Assembly (NCBI GenBank): GCA_014529385.2
Contig: CM043942.1
Location: 111,408,141-111,472,140 of the forward strand
DNA length: 64,000 nt
Reading direction: 5' to 3'
From: Adiantum capillus-veneris
Taxonomy: Eukaryota > Streptophyta > Polypodiopsida > Polypodiales > Pteridaceae
Positions within the stretch are counted from its first letter, which is position 1, and each line of letters opens with the position of its first letter. The notes beneath the pieces were generated by a model, which worked only from the letters and a program-made list of their open reading frames with translations, was not told where the DNA came from and made no database searches. Below are positions 21,753 through 32,056 of the stretch, one piece after another. The translations under genes and the position numbers were made by a program.

Positions 21753-24700
21753 CTACTGTTGCGTGTTTGGTCGTACTTCACCGAGAGCTTGAAAGAGCTC
21801 TACCTTTGTCAAAGCCGCTTGGTGGATGAACTCATGGGCATGAGAGTCCAAACCCAGAACATGAAGAAACACATAGTATATATGCTTGCATGGCACATAT
21901 GTTAGCCTCTTGGAATCTCTCTTCTGAAAATCTTCACAAGTGCACCTTGGAAAATCTGATAATGTCACAGAGTATGAAACTCCCTTTATCTTTGAGCCCT
22001 CTGTGCCAACATAGAAAAAATGTGTTTCATTGCACACAATAATAACTTCTTTAATCAATTCTGCCACCAAGAATGTCCCAAAATCAATTCTCGTCTGAAA
22101 TTCCTTTGTTAATTTGGATCGCCACTTGACAACCTTGCCATCCCTATATCTTGGTCAAAAGGCACTCGGAACTCTATTTGCATCTCGAATCCCCCCATTC
22201 AGAACTACACCTCTTGCTCCATGGTGCTGATGAAGCACAAATCCATTAGCTTGTAGTTGTTCTGCCTCATATGGCACAAGATTAGTGCCCTCAACGACAC
22301 TCCAAACGCCTGGTGCAGGTCCGGGTGGTCCCACCACCATGTCATGAATTTTCCATGTGTGCAAATTACTAGCATTGCAAAACCAAATATAACCCTCTAC
22401 TATCCCCCTAGGATTTGACCCAGATGAGGGATATTTTCTCCGACCCCAAAAACAAGGTGCTGCAACCCCTCTCTTAATGTCATTAGAGCCTTCATTAATG
22501 AATCTTCCACATCTCTCTATTTGATCCTGCAAAATCCCAAAACATGTCATCTTACGTCCTGGTTCAGTTTCCTAATCGCCAATACCGTCTTTGCAACTTT
22601 CACCTCTGGCCAATATTTTGTATCCCCTTGTACATTTGCATGTCTTTTTCCACTAATGTGTTTTGTAACTGTAAAAAAATCAGGTCTGTGGCTATCCTCC
22701 TCTAGCACAACACCACCATCCATCTTCTTTTTGCTATATGACCTATTCATCTCTGGACTTTGCAAACCCATTTCTTTCATCGAAGAGTGAGCAAGATTGA
22801 CCAATTTTGTAGCACCCAAAGCTGTGGATGATCGATTAAAGAATCTCTTGGCAAGGTCTTGTATACCCGAACCACTGCATGTCTTTGCACCTTTAAGGTA
22901 AGCATTACACTTTACACTTTGTAGCACTGCCATTGCCATGTCTGCCCTTGCAGCTTCATACAAACTAATTTTTTCTTTGAAACCAAAGCATGCTAGCATG
23001 TTTGCTCTCAAACAAGTTAGTTTTAGGGATAAAAATGCTAGACTCATCTTGCATAACAAATCGTCCTCCCCAATGTGAAACTCTGACATCCCACCAAGCC
23101 AACCATGTCTCTAGACATGAAACCTCTCCATCAATAGCATGCCTAGCTCTCCAATAGCGACGAAGTTCTCCCTTGCAGATTTTTGCTTGATTCTCTGATG
23201 ATGCGATTCGCCAATTGTGGCAGTTAATCTTGTGTTCTTCTTGGGAGGAAGGCTTAATGCACTTCACAGTATGACGGATCATGGATTGCTCCCAATGGAA
23301 CACACATGATTGTTCCTTGGCAGGCATAGCCATATTGGGACCTCCAAAATAAATGGCTCTGACTGCTATCCAATTTGCATTTTCTTCATCAGCCATGAAA
23401 CCTCTAAACTTGGGCTTATCATACCCTTGGACTTCAACCACCTTATTGATCATCCTCCAAAACTCTATTTGTGCAAACTTATTATTCATAGTAAATTCAC
23501 ATGTTGCAATTTTCAGAAGTTCACGAACAAACGGATCATAAACATGTGCAGACATTGTTGGCCATCCATGCACACGATGCACATGATCAAAGTGCTCCCA
23601 CATGTGTTCCAAGTTTCCACCCGGGCGCATTTGATTAACTAGATCAACCCCACTTCCCGGACCAATGGTTGACATCTTAAATACATGTGGCTATTGTCCA
23701 TCTCCAAGTTGGCCAGGAAAAAGAACATCGTGAATGTATGGATACCTACTCTTTCTCTTTAGATCAAGCACAGCTTCCAAACCTTTTGCACTTATGTTTT
23801 TTGATCATTTGGCACATTCCAAGCTTCTCTCAATCATTCGCTTGTTTGACAAAGGTGTGATTTTGTCAAGAAATTCAGCAAACTCACCATCTTCAATACA
23901 TTTGGTGTTCTCAACATTCTCCATGACAAGCTTTTCCATTATAAAATCTTGAGCAATTGTACGCTCCAAGTGCTTCACAGTGGTAAATGGATCTGCAAAA
24001 GCACGAGTTTGTAGCACCGATGCAAATTTTTTCTACATTTGATATGGACCTTCCTGCTCCACACGGATGGTGATGCTCACCTAAATGTAGCACACATCGG
24101 GTCCATCTTTGCTTATCTCTTGGCATACAATAATAAATAACTGCAGGACATATGGCCACACATTCAGGCATTTGAGAGCAATGAATGCATATCAAGGTGT
24201 CATAGTCAAGTGTAAGCATGCCTTGTGGGGAATACTTTGAAAGGCGACCACGCCAATGAACCTCATTATATAATCTAGTCCTTAGATAATGTGGACAGTC
24301 AATGTTATGACAGCACAAGTGACTTGAGCATCGACTGAACCGAACAATTCCTGGAAAAGTGTCACAACTGCATGTGACATATTCTGTCCACATGTGAGTA
24401 TCATTTCTTTGCTCCATCCCTATCATTCCACTGGCTGCACCAGAAGGTGGCAACTCAAACGCAACATAGCCATCATAATGCACAGGCAACTCTTGAACTT
24501 GAATGATATTCTTTGCTTGTTTTAGTGCAAGATAAAGATTCCTCTACAAAGGCATTGAACGTATGATTTCAAGCACGCTAGAAGAACCAAGCTTCTCAAA
24601 ATCATTAGATTCCAAATCGACTATTGTTGATGCAGACTTCATTCTACTGCCATGTGCAGTTGTCTGATTTGAAGCAATGCGAACCTTGAAAAACTGACAC

Positions 24701-24921
24701 TCGTCGTGATTTAGAAGGAAAACCTCATCACCATTATAAGTTTCAATTACTTCCATCTTTACCTGGTCGCCACTTAAAGTTAAGGGATGCAAATTAAATG
24801 CAGTAGTTAATTCGAAATGTTGTCTCACAGAGGCTACAGACAGGGCATATGTGCTACCTTCAAACATAAGAACAAGCTTTTGGCCACCTTGAGGTCCATA
24901 GATAGTGATATGCCTAGCCAT
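21753..24921 (-). pseudogene. Mutator-like transposase with Cys/His cluster and SWIM finger
   Basis: Read leftwards from ATG 24921 (MARHITIYGPQGGQK). After a unique N-terminal region of about 125 residues comes a Cys/His-rich segment (24430-24070; CSSHLCCHNIDCPHY, then LHLGEHHHPCG) resembling the WRKY-GCM1-type zinc cluster of MULE transposases. The core has GFMADEENANWIAVRAIYFG (about 23390) and CVFHWEQSMIRH (about 23290), matching the second acidic residue and C-x2-H motif of MULE DDE transposases. At the C-terminus, RCTCEDFQ...PCKHIYYVF (21880-21960) is a SWIM finger. Breaks: TAG 24544-24546, frameshift near 24030, TGA 23805-23807, TAG 23691-23693, frameshift near 22990 and several further stops to 22100. 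It would bind the TIRs and cut and paste the element. Confidence 0.75.
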
Positions 24922-24954
24922 TACATAAGAATATTTTAATGAAAGCTGGAGCAA

Positions 24955-25843
24955 TAGGATTACTGCTCAAGATCTGTGGGCTAATTGAGTTATGATGCTG
25001 GGTAGTACAAACATTAACCAAAGTGGGGAAATTGGAAAAGACCTAAGTTAATTGATTTAACTGCAGTGTGTGATGGTGGTAATGTCGCAGCCGTCGAGCA
25101 TTCAAGAACGTCTCCTATCAATCATGCAAAATTTCATTTTTCCACATCACGTTCGAGTTAGGAATTTTTCAAATTAACTCAGGACTCTTCTAATGATCAG
25201 TGTTCGGGAAAAGTGTGCCTCAGCTTAGCCTCGAGCCGGTTGCGAAATCAAAGTAGTTGGTTGAGGGGAGGGCAAGAAGGAAAAAATTCTGCTTAAAATA
25301 CATGAAAAATAGTGTAATGTTGCAAAAATATTGGCTAGTAGATTTACCTACAAAATTCTCGGAGTTTCGTGTAAAAACCAAAACGAATACCATTTAACTC
25401 AATTGTTCTCATCTGTAGGTTTGGCAAGCTTTTAAAGAAAAACGTTTTTGTCGAGACAGAGGCGCACGACACAGAGGTCCATTGATGGGGACGCGCAAGA
25501 CACAGGATTCGTTTTTTCTCTACTGCAAGTAGCACGCACCAGCGCACGCTCGTTGGGGTAGTTTCCAACGACGTTGCCCAGAGGAAAACGAGCTGCCACA
25601 CAGCTTTTTCGGCTTCCAGAGAGTCTGCTTCCACTGCCTAACACACTTGTGTGCTTGGGCTGCCTAACATAGAGACGGGTACCTTTACATTGTGTGCTTG
25701 CACTGCCTAACACAGAGATAGGTAAGTTTTTATTAACACTGAAATACCAAGGCATGGGTAACGTTTTTATTAAAACACGTTTTTAGTAATGGGTCAATGC
25801 ATGAAGGCATTCCATAGTAATGGGTCTCAACGATGTTCACAGG

Positions 25844-25893
<50 letters not shown>

Positions 25894-26283
25894 AAGTTTT
25901 CTCACCTCTCAAATGATAGAGACATAGAGAGAGAGAGAGAGGTAGAGAGGTACATTCAAGTTTTTGAAAAAAATGTGTGTCAGCTTAATTTCTTGCCATT
26001 TTCAATATCCAAAATTCATGTTGAGCGCAAGGGGAAAAGGATAAATTCCAGGCTAAAATAGAGGAGAATATTGTTGCAATGACCAAACGCCGGCATGCGG
26101 CCCTATCAAAAGGCTTGAAATTTTTTCATTGTTGGCTTGCTTAGCCAATTGCTACACACGGAATGGTGTTAAATGATGTATCATTGTGCATTTTGTTTGT
26201 TTTTTTGCTAATACAACTTATTTTTAAATGTAGAGGTACTTATGGCATGTTTGCAAATTTAAGTTTAGCCTTGACTTGTGTAG
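24955..26283. other. Divergent intergenic region of the TIR element
   Basis: About 1.3 kb between the two divergent genes, probably holding both promoters. No gene is convincing; minus frames near 25344-25755 lack any known domain. A short unit (CTGCCTAACACA...AGATAGGTA type) is repeated around 25630-25720, and GTAATGGGTC recurs near 25786 and 25818. GA microsatellites lie at 25848-25892 and near 25926-25950. Confidence 0.55.
25848..25892. repeat. (GA)n microsatellite
   Basis: Pure GA run of about 45 bases with a second shorter one near 25926; within the divergent promoter region of the TIR element. Confidence 0.95.
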
Positions 26284-29200
26284 GTCAATTCACGACAAGG
26301 GCAATCGATGGCAGGCAAAAATGGTACATCTGATCGAAGAGGGTGTCCTCCTACCAGGTGTTTTAAACTTTTAAATATCTGCAATTAAATATTCTTATGA
26401 ATTTTTTACATTTTTTAATAATGTTGGAATAAATAAATAGCCTTGGTTTCTAAAATCTGTTGGAGATATATCTCATGGGCTATGCATAGTATTTGAAATA
26501 GTGCTCTAAATTAAATTTTGTTTCATTTTGTTATTCCATAACAATACTTTATGTTTCATTATGTGCTTCCATCAACAACTGATTTCTTTTTGAAGGTTAC
26601 TAAAAATGTTGAATTGTTTATTTACGTTGGATCAGCCCTAGATCCCGTGGTCGTGCCGGAGAGGGAGGAGTAGTGACCAAATCTCTTATGGTCATGTGGA
26701 CAGTAGTGACCAAGTCTCTTCGGTTTCAGCTACTATCATGATAGAGGAGCTAGAAACACAAGAAGAGGAGATTCTATCTATGGACATGGGGCAGGGATCT
26801 TTACGTGAGATAGATGAGACACTAGCCCCTGAGGAGAATGGGTTGAAAATAGTTAGATAAGGGAAGAGGTTAGTGCAGCCACAGAAATGCAGGATGAACA
26901 AAAAATCTTCATGCATATGGGAGTAGATATTCTTGAGAGCACATGTGTATTTAGCTGCTTTGATTGTCCCTCTATTCCCTTGTGCAGATTGATTCCATAT
27001 GCAAGGGTGAGAGGGTTGAGAGACGATCTTAGTGGGTTGAGTCTGCCTTTGCAAAAGAAGGCTATATGCTAGAAAAAGGAGCTTTCATATATTGTCTCTT
27101 TATTGATATGCAAAAGAGAGGAGAGCCTTGTGACAGGTATGTCAATACTTTCTATCTTTTTTCCATTGTTCACATTCTTTGGATTTTGTTTAAAGTTTAA
27201 CTTTTGTGTGTACTCAAGATGAGATCAAAGCAACATGGGGACCTCTATGGAATAAGATCAATGATGAATTCGAATGTGAATTGAAAAAGAAACCAAAGTT
27301 TCAAGATCTTGTCAATCACATGTTCTATGTTTGGGAAGGGAATCATCGTACAGTGGCATGGATAGAGGCAATTAAAGAAAGGTTTTCCACTTCTAAGGAG
27401 AAGCATTGTCGTGTTTTGTGCACTATCATAGATCCTACCAAAGTGCCTGAGATTGCGTTGCTAAGCAGTTTGCAAAGAATGAACTTGTAAGTGTTTTGCT
27501 TGATCAACTTTGCAAGTATTTAAGTTATCATATATTTGAATGCTTACATGATATGTCAATGCAGCATGAATACTCATGCTTTGGTTGCCACTCATCTTTG
27601 TGATGAGATCGTTAATACCACACACATTTGTGCAGCGGATCATGTGATGTACTTAAACGGTTTACCTGAAAAGGATCAAAATCTTATTACCGCCGTACGG
27701 AAAAAATATGCCAAAGGTTCAGATCCTTGGTATCCGCTCACTCGACGTTACCTTGGCAGATTGGTCTATGATGTCTGAATCAAATAAATTGCTTTCTTTT
27801 GTCATTGGTGTGAGTGATTATTAATATAGTCTTGCTTATTTTGAATTTTAGATTCAAATGACAAAAGAGAAAGAGAAGATAATGTCAAATGTGAAGCATA
27901 GTTTTTCTGACAAAGACTTCAAAAAGGAAGAGGAGAGAATTCACCAAGAGATCACACACAAAATATCAAGATCGTATTGGGAAGATACTTTATTTGTTTG
28001 CATCTACTCTTATTTGTGGAAAATGGTACAATATGTAATTAGAGTAATTATCATTTTTATACTCATATTGCAGTTACTTAACATTGTGGATCCCAACCTT
28101 GGGATGGATTGGATAGGAAGGGTTTTGTCTTTGAAATGGGGTAATGATATCTGGGCTACATTGGAGAAATTGAACTTAATAGCACTCCAAGATGCTCCCG
28201 TTCAAAACAAGATTCATTGGATTTCTTTGCTTGAGGCGGACAAGATTACAAGGGGTGCATATGGTCTTAAGAAAGGAGATCACGTCTTCCACATGCAAGA
28301 TGATCCTTGATAATTAATCTTCAATTTTTTGTACTGTCTTTTTTTTCTCTCACTCTTTTTGGACTTGTAGGTGGCTTTAGTAGAGAGGGTTTTTTGGCAT
28401 GAGTCTTTGAAAGAGAATTTCAGATTGTGTCAAATCTTATGGATGTGCCTGGCGTTGTGCCTTTGCCACATGACTCTACCCTCACATTCTATTTTGAGGA
28501 GATAAAATTTGAAGCCATGCCCTTTTTGTTTCCAATTGAAGTGTCTCTTGGAGAAAAGATGAAGGATGTGGAGAAGCAGGCATTGAAGAAAATAGATACA
28601 TTACGAATGACAGCACAACGTTTGTCTTTCAGGTGAACAATTTATTAGTTACAATTTTATTAATTTGTTATGTTTATGTGATGAGCTTCATGTAACTTGT
28701 TAGCTGTTCATTGTAGATTCCTTATGTTTTTGGTATCGAAGAATGTGTTGCCTGCCATGCCTTTTTTGCCAAGACAGTGGACTCAGATGGCTACTCAAGA
28801 CACATGCATGTATCCCTCTAGTATGCGCACCTTGAGTGCATGGGAGATTGAGAATTGTCCATGGTGGATAGATATGGAAAAAGGACATGTTCTTGGTCGT
28901 GAAAGAGAGCTGCATGACTTGATGTCGAGGGATGCTGTGATACAAAATCCACCAGCAGATAGAAGAGAGGCGAGACATGCACGTATGTTTCACTCTTTGG
29001 CATGCCAAACAACCATGAGTTAGTACTATTTGACTTAAAATGTTTTGTTTAAGATGCACGCAACTCGCAAAAGGAAAAGGAAACATTTGTGGATACGATC
29101 GTAGAGGAGGATGTGGGCTCAATGCCTGGTATGTCTTATAAAAGTTTGTTAATGATTTCCAAAAATATGCTTCATAGATGACTAATTTTATCTTGTTGTG

Positions 29201-30361
29201 ATGCTCCAGTGTCTTCTAGCACCATCATGGCTAGGAAGATTATCTCATTTGTTTATCTTGTGGAGTCTCCACTACAAAACATATCCAGTTTTGTTGACAC
29301 AGGGTGCATGGCCATAGTGGGGGACTACATTGCCATTGTTGCACACTTCAGAGCGGGAGTCCGGAATCCCATATGGATCCCTGTACATGAGCATCTTTCA
29401 CGGGCACGTTCGGAGGCTACACTATATACTCGTGCGGGGAGAGTCGTTCCATGGGCTGCTGATTTCATTTTCTTGGATCTCCCCTTTGGTGGGTATCTAG
29501 TAGGGCTCCTCTACTCTACCTCAGTGGGCATTTGCAGTGAGGATCATATGCGTTTTGGAGTTCATTTGGCATTCTCGATGCTAGCAGATTCAAGCTGGCT
29601 TCTAATCATGGTGTCTACGGCGGGTGAGATCCTTTTGTTTATGATCATGCCATAAGATAGTAATAATCATTGTAAGTGTTTGTAATAATTAATGCTTTGA
29701 ACAAGAGAGGCCATTGGGTGGGTGGAGAGGTTTTGTCGTGCTGCAGAGATGGTTGTTCATCAACGTATTGTAGTACTCCATCATGGACCCTATGGTCATT
29801 TTGAGAATTTTGGCGGTCCTATTGCGGTGACACACTTGCTTTGTATTAATTCTCTAATGATTTATGTTGCTGCTTTTTCTAACCGTCCCTCTTTTGTAAT
29901 AGTGTCTTTGCTCTGTGCTATTTATGGTTCATCGAGTAGGTATGCGTCCATCGTGCTTCGTAGCATAGAGCACTGTTCTATTTTCTCGCCTTGGCATGCA
30001 GTCATCGGATTCTTTTATGATGCATCATGTTCTGGAGCTCTCTCAAGCTAGATCATCATCAGGCGATCCATTGCGAGGTGGATTGCAGCGGAGCCATTCT
30101 TTTGTTGCATGCTTTGTGGAGCTCTTTTGTCGGCGTGGAGGTATTTTCTTGGAGCTTGGATGTGGTACAGTCCCTGCATTGTCGGCTTGCATGGGATCAG
30201 GACAGACATGTGTTGAGCTCGACATTGATGAGCCATTGATTTCAAGATATGTGCTACCATTACTCCGTTGTAGAAAGTGGAGTAGAGAGGACCCCTCCAC
30301 CTCCTTAGATATTGATGATGAGGGTGATATGCCATCGCGTGTCAATCCCTTTGATGACTAG
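26284..30361 (+). pseudogene. ParB-like plus DNA methyltransferase-like multi-exon gene
   Basis: A spliced gene, first ATG seen at 26308. Exons supported by GT/AG borders: 26284-26357, 27219-27486, 27565-27763, 27852-28025, 28371-28632, 28717-28982, 29054-29128, 29210-about 29655, about 29708-29830 and 30002-30361. The early part has YVWEGNHRTVAWIEAIKERF, then CRVLCTIIDP and ALLSSLQRMNFMN across a splice, resembling the GxxR/N-x-x-R core of ParB/sulfiredoxin-fold proteins. After a linker, FIFLDLPFGGYL (about 29473) resembles motif IV (DPPY/F) of amino-methyltransferases. The last exon has GDPLRGG...FVELF (motif X-like) and IFLELGCGTVPALSACMGSG followed by CVELDID (motif I, AdoMet-binding). 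The order IV-X-I is the permuted beta arrangement. Stops and phase mismatches (26636-27140, near 28405) show decay. Expected role: methylation of adenine-N6 or cytosine-N4 in DNA. Confidence 0.62.
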
Positions 30362-30511
30362 TGAGGCCCACGTCTTACTATGCCATTGACATTGCTTATG
30401 TTTTTTTATCCTTTTGATGTCAACATTGGTATTTAGTGTTTATGGATATTGCTTCTATGTCTTGTTTAGTATTTTGTCTTGACGAGCATTTTCTTGTTGA
30501 TTGGAAGTTCC

Positions 30512-30631
30512 ATGCCGGTCTACGCAAAGGATATGGCTCGGAGCATGGAAGTGAACATGCGATACGATTCTAAAATCTGTGAGACACGTCGGAGACGGAA
30601 TGTCTACATCGACGATGAGTATGAGAATTGA
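30512..30631 (+). CDS. Small ORF, 39 residues, downstream of the methyltransferase-like gene
   Basis: ATG 30512 to TGA 30631. Begins MPVYAKDMARSMEVNMRYDS and ends with a basic then acidic tail (RRRRNVYIDDEYEN). It may be a last exon or a separate peptide. The nucleotides of its end (GTCTACATCGACGATGA) recur in the tandem repeats that follow (GTCTACATCGACAATGA near 30916; GTCTACCTCGACAATGA near 31257), so the repeat array seems to have been built from this region. No function is recognised. Confidence 0.35.
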   Translation: MPVYAKDMARSMEVNMRYDSKICETRRRRNVYIDDEYEN

Positions 30632-30639
30632 TGGATTTG

Positions 30640-31597
30640 TAGCATATGGTTCTTGTCATGTTTTGATGGAAACTTTTGAGTCGATGTTCTAATGTTTTAA
30701 TTCGTGGATGATAAGTATTCACTCTTTAAAACAATCTGGTTAGAATTTCAAATCCTCCTGTGAGGTGCCTTAAATGGCTAATGGGTTTGTTTTGAAATAT
30801 TGACCTATGTACAAAGGAAGCTCTGTCCAATTTTTCTCAAAAACTAGTATTATGTTTTTCTTTGTTTTCTTGTTAGGTTAATATGCATTGACAATGCGGT
30901 GAAGGGGGAAAGTCTACATCGACAATGAATGTGACTAATCATAAGAATTGAGAAATTTGTAGCATTGAAATTCATGTCTTGTTATTTTCATATGGTTCTC
31001 ATCATGTTTTGATGGAAACTTTTGAGTTGATGTTCCAAAGTTTTGAGTCGTGGATGAGAAGTATTCACTCTTTAAAACAATTTGGTTAGAACTTCAAATC
31101 CTCCTGTGAGGTGCCTTAAATGGCTAATAAGTTTGTTTTGAAATATTGACCTATGTACAAAGGAAGCTCTATCCAATTTTTCTCAAAAACTAGTATTATG
31201 TTTTTCTTTGTTTTCTTGTTAGGTCATATGCATTGACAATGTGTTGGAGGGGGAAAGTCTACCTCGACAATGAATGTGACTAATCATAAGAATTGAGAAA
31301 TTTGTAGCATTGATGTTAGAATTGAAATTCATGTCTTGTTATTTTCATATGGTTCTCATCATGTTTTGATGGAAACTTTTGAGTTGATGTTCCAATGTTT
31401 TGAGTCGTGGATGAGAAGTATTCACTCTTTAAAACAATTTGGTTAGAATTTCAAATACTCATGTGAGGTGCCTTAAATGGCTAATGGGTTTGTTTTGAAA
31501 TATTGACCTATGTGCAAAGGAAGCTCTGTCCAATTTTTTTCAAAAATTAGTATTATGTTTTTCTTTGTTTTCTTGTTAGGTCATATGCATTGACAAA
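30640..31597 (+). repeat. Tandem repeat array, about 350 bp units
   Basis: The phrase AAGTATTCACTCTTTAAAACAA starts units at 30713, 31059 and 31416 (periods 346 and 357). Units are about 95% alike and include CTCCTGTGAGGTGCCTTAAATGG and a T-rich stretch ending TTTTCTTGTTAGGT, resembling a splice acceptor. The array ends 10-15 bases before the right TIR. Subterminal repeats like these often bind transposase, but no short motif cluster is evident. Confidence 0.88.
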
Positions 31598-31607
31598 AAC
31601 ACCATCA

Positions 31608-31667
31608 TAGATATTCGCTCGAGTTCTTGTATGCTCGCTCATGCTTGCTCGGGCTATGGTAGAACTC
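31608..31667 (-). repeat. Right terminal inverted repeat
   Basis: The reverse complement starts GAGTTCTACCATAGCCCGAG and follows the left TIR as described there. It is directly followed by the right target duplication (31668-31678). Confidence 0.65.
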
Positions 31668-32056
31668 GGCAGAACAGACTATCCGGTCTATTTTGCTAGT
31701 CGTAGATTCAATCAGGCTGAACAAGGCTACACGACTACTGAAAGAGAAGCTCTTGGAATGGTTTTTAGCGCTACGAAGTTCAGGCATTACCTATTGGTGA
31801 AGTTATTCCATTTTTATGTGGATCATCAAGCTCTTCTATTTATGATTAACAAAGTTATTATTCAAGGCAGGCTGATAAGATGGATGATGTTCCTTATGGA
31901 ATTTGAATTCAGAATTTTCCATAAGCCTGGCCAAAACCACTGTGGAGCTAACTTTCTTTCCAGAAGTACGGAGGGATATTCAGAATCACCTCTGAGAGAT
32001 GAGCCAATTGATGTTGATTTATTTCAGTTAGGAGGAGAAGAATCAGTGGATCCTTA
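31668..32056 (+). pseudogene. Gypsy-3 RNase H, 3' part
   Basis: Coding resumes after the TIR element: YPVYFASRRFNQAEQGYTTT, EREALGMVFSATKFRHYLL and FYVDHQALLFMIN contain the remaining catalytic Glu and Asp, then FRIFHKPGQNHCGANFLSR ends the domain. A TAA at 32054-32056 precedes the integrase region. Only one RNase H is visible, unlike Gypsy-2. Confidence 0.87.

Larger units (their letters stand above)
21393..31667. mobile_element. 10.3 kb Mutator-like TIR element carrying a DNA methyltransferase-like gene
   Basis: 10,275 bp, flanked by an 11 bp target duplication inside Gypsy-3 RNase H. Imperfect terminal inverted repeats of about 60 bp share the words CCCGAG, GAGCGA and CGAATAT in order. 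It holds two divergent gene remnants: a minus-strand transposase (21753-24921) with a SWIM finger, and a plus-strand multi-exon gene (26284-30361) resembling ParB-like plus DNA methyltransferase domains. Between them are 1.3 kb with GA microsatellites; before the right end lie tandem 350 bp repeats. Both genes carry stops or frameshifts, so this copy is inactive. Transposase type and duplication length point to the Mutator superfamily. Confidence 0.78.

Noticed and set aside
25344-25755. Minus-strand frames of about 100 codons between the two TIR-element genes
   Set aside because: Two overlapping frames without conserved motifs, in a repeated low-information region; more likely promoter sequence.
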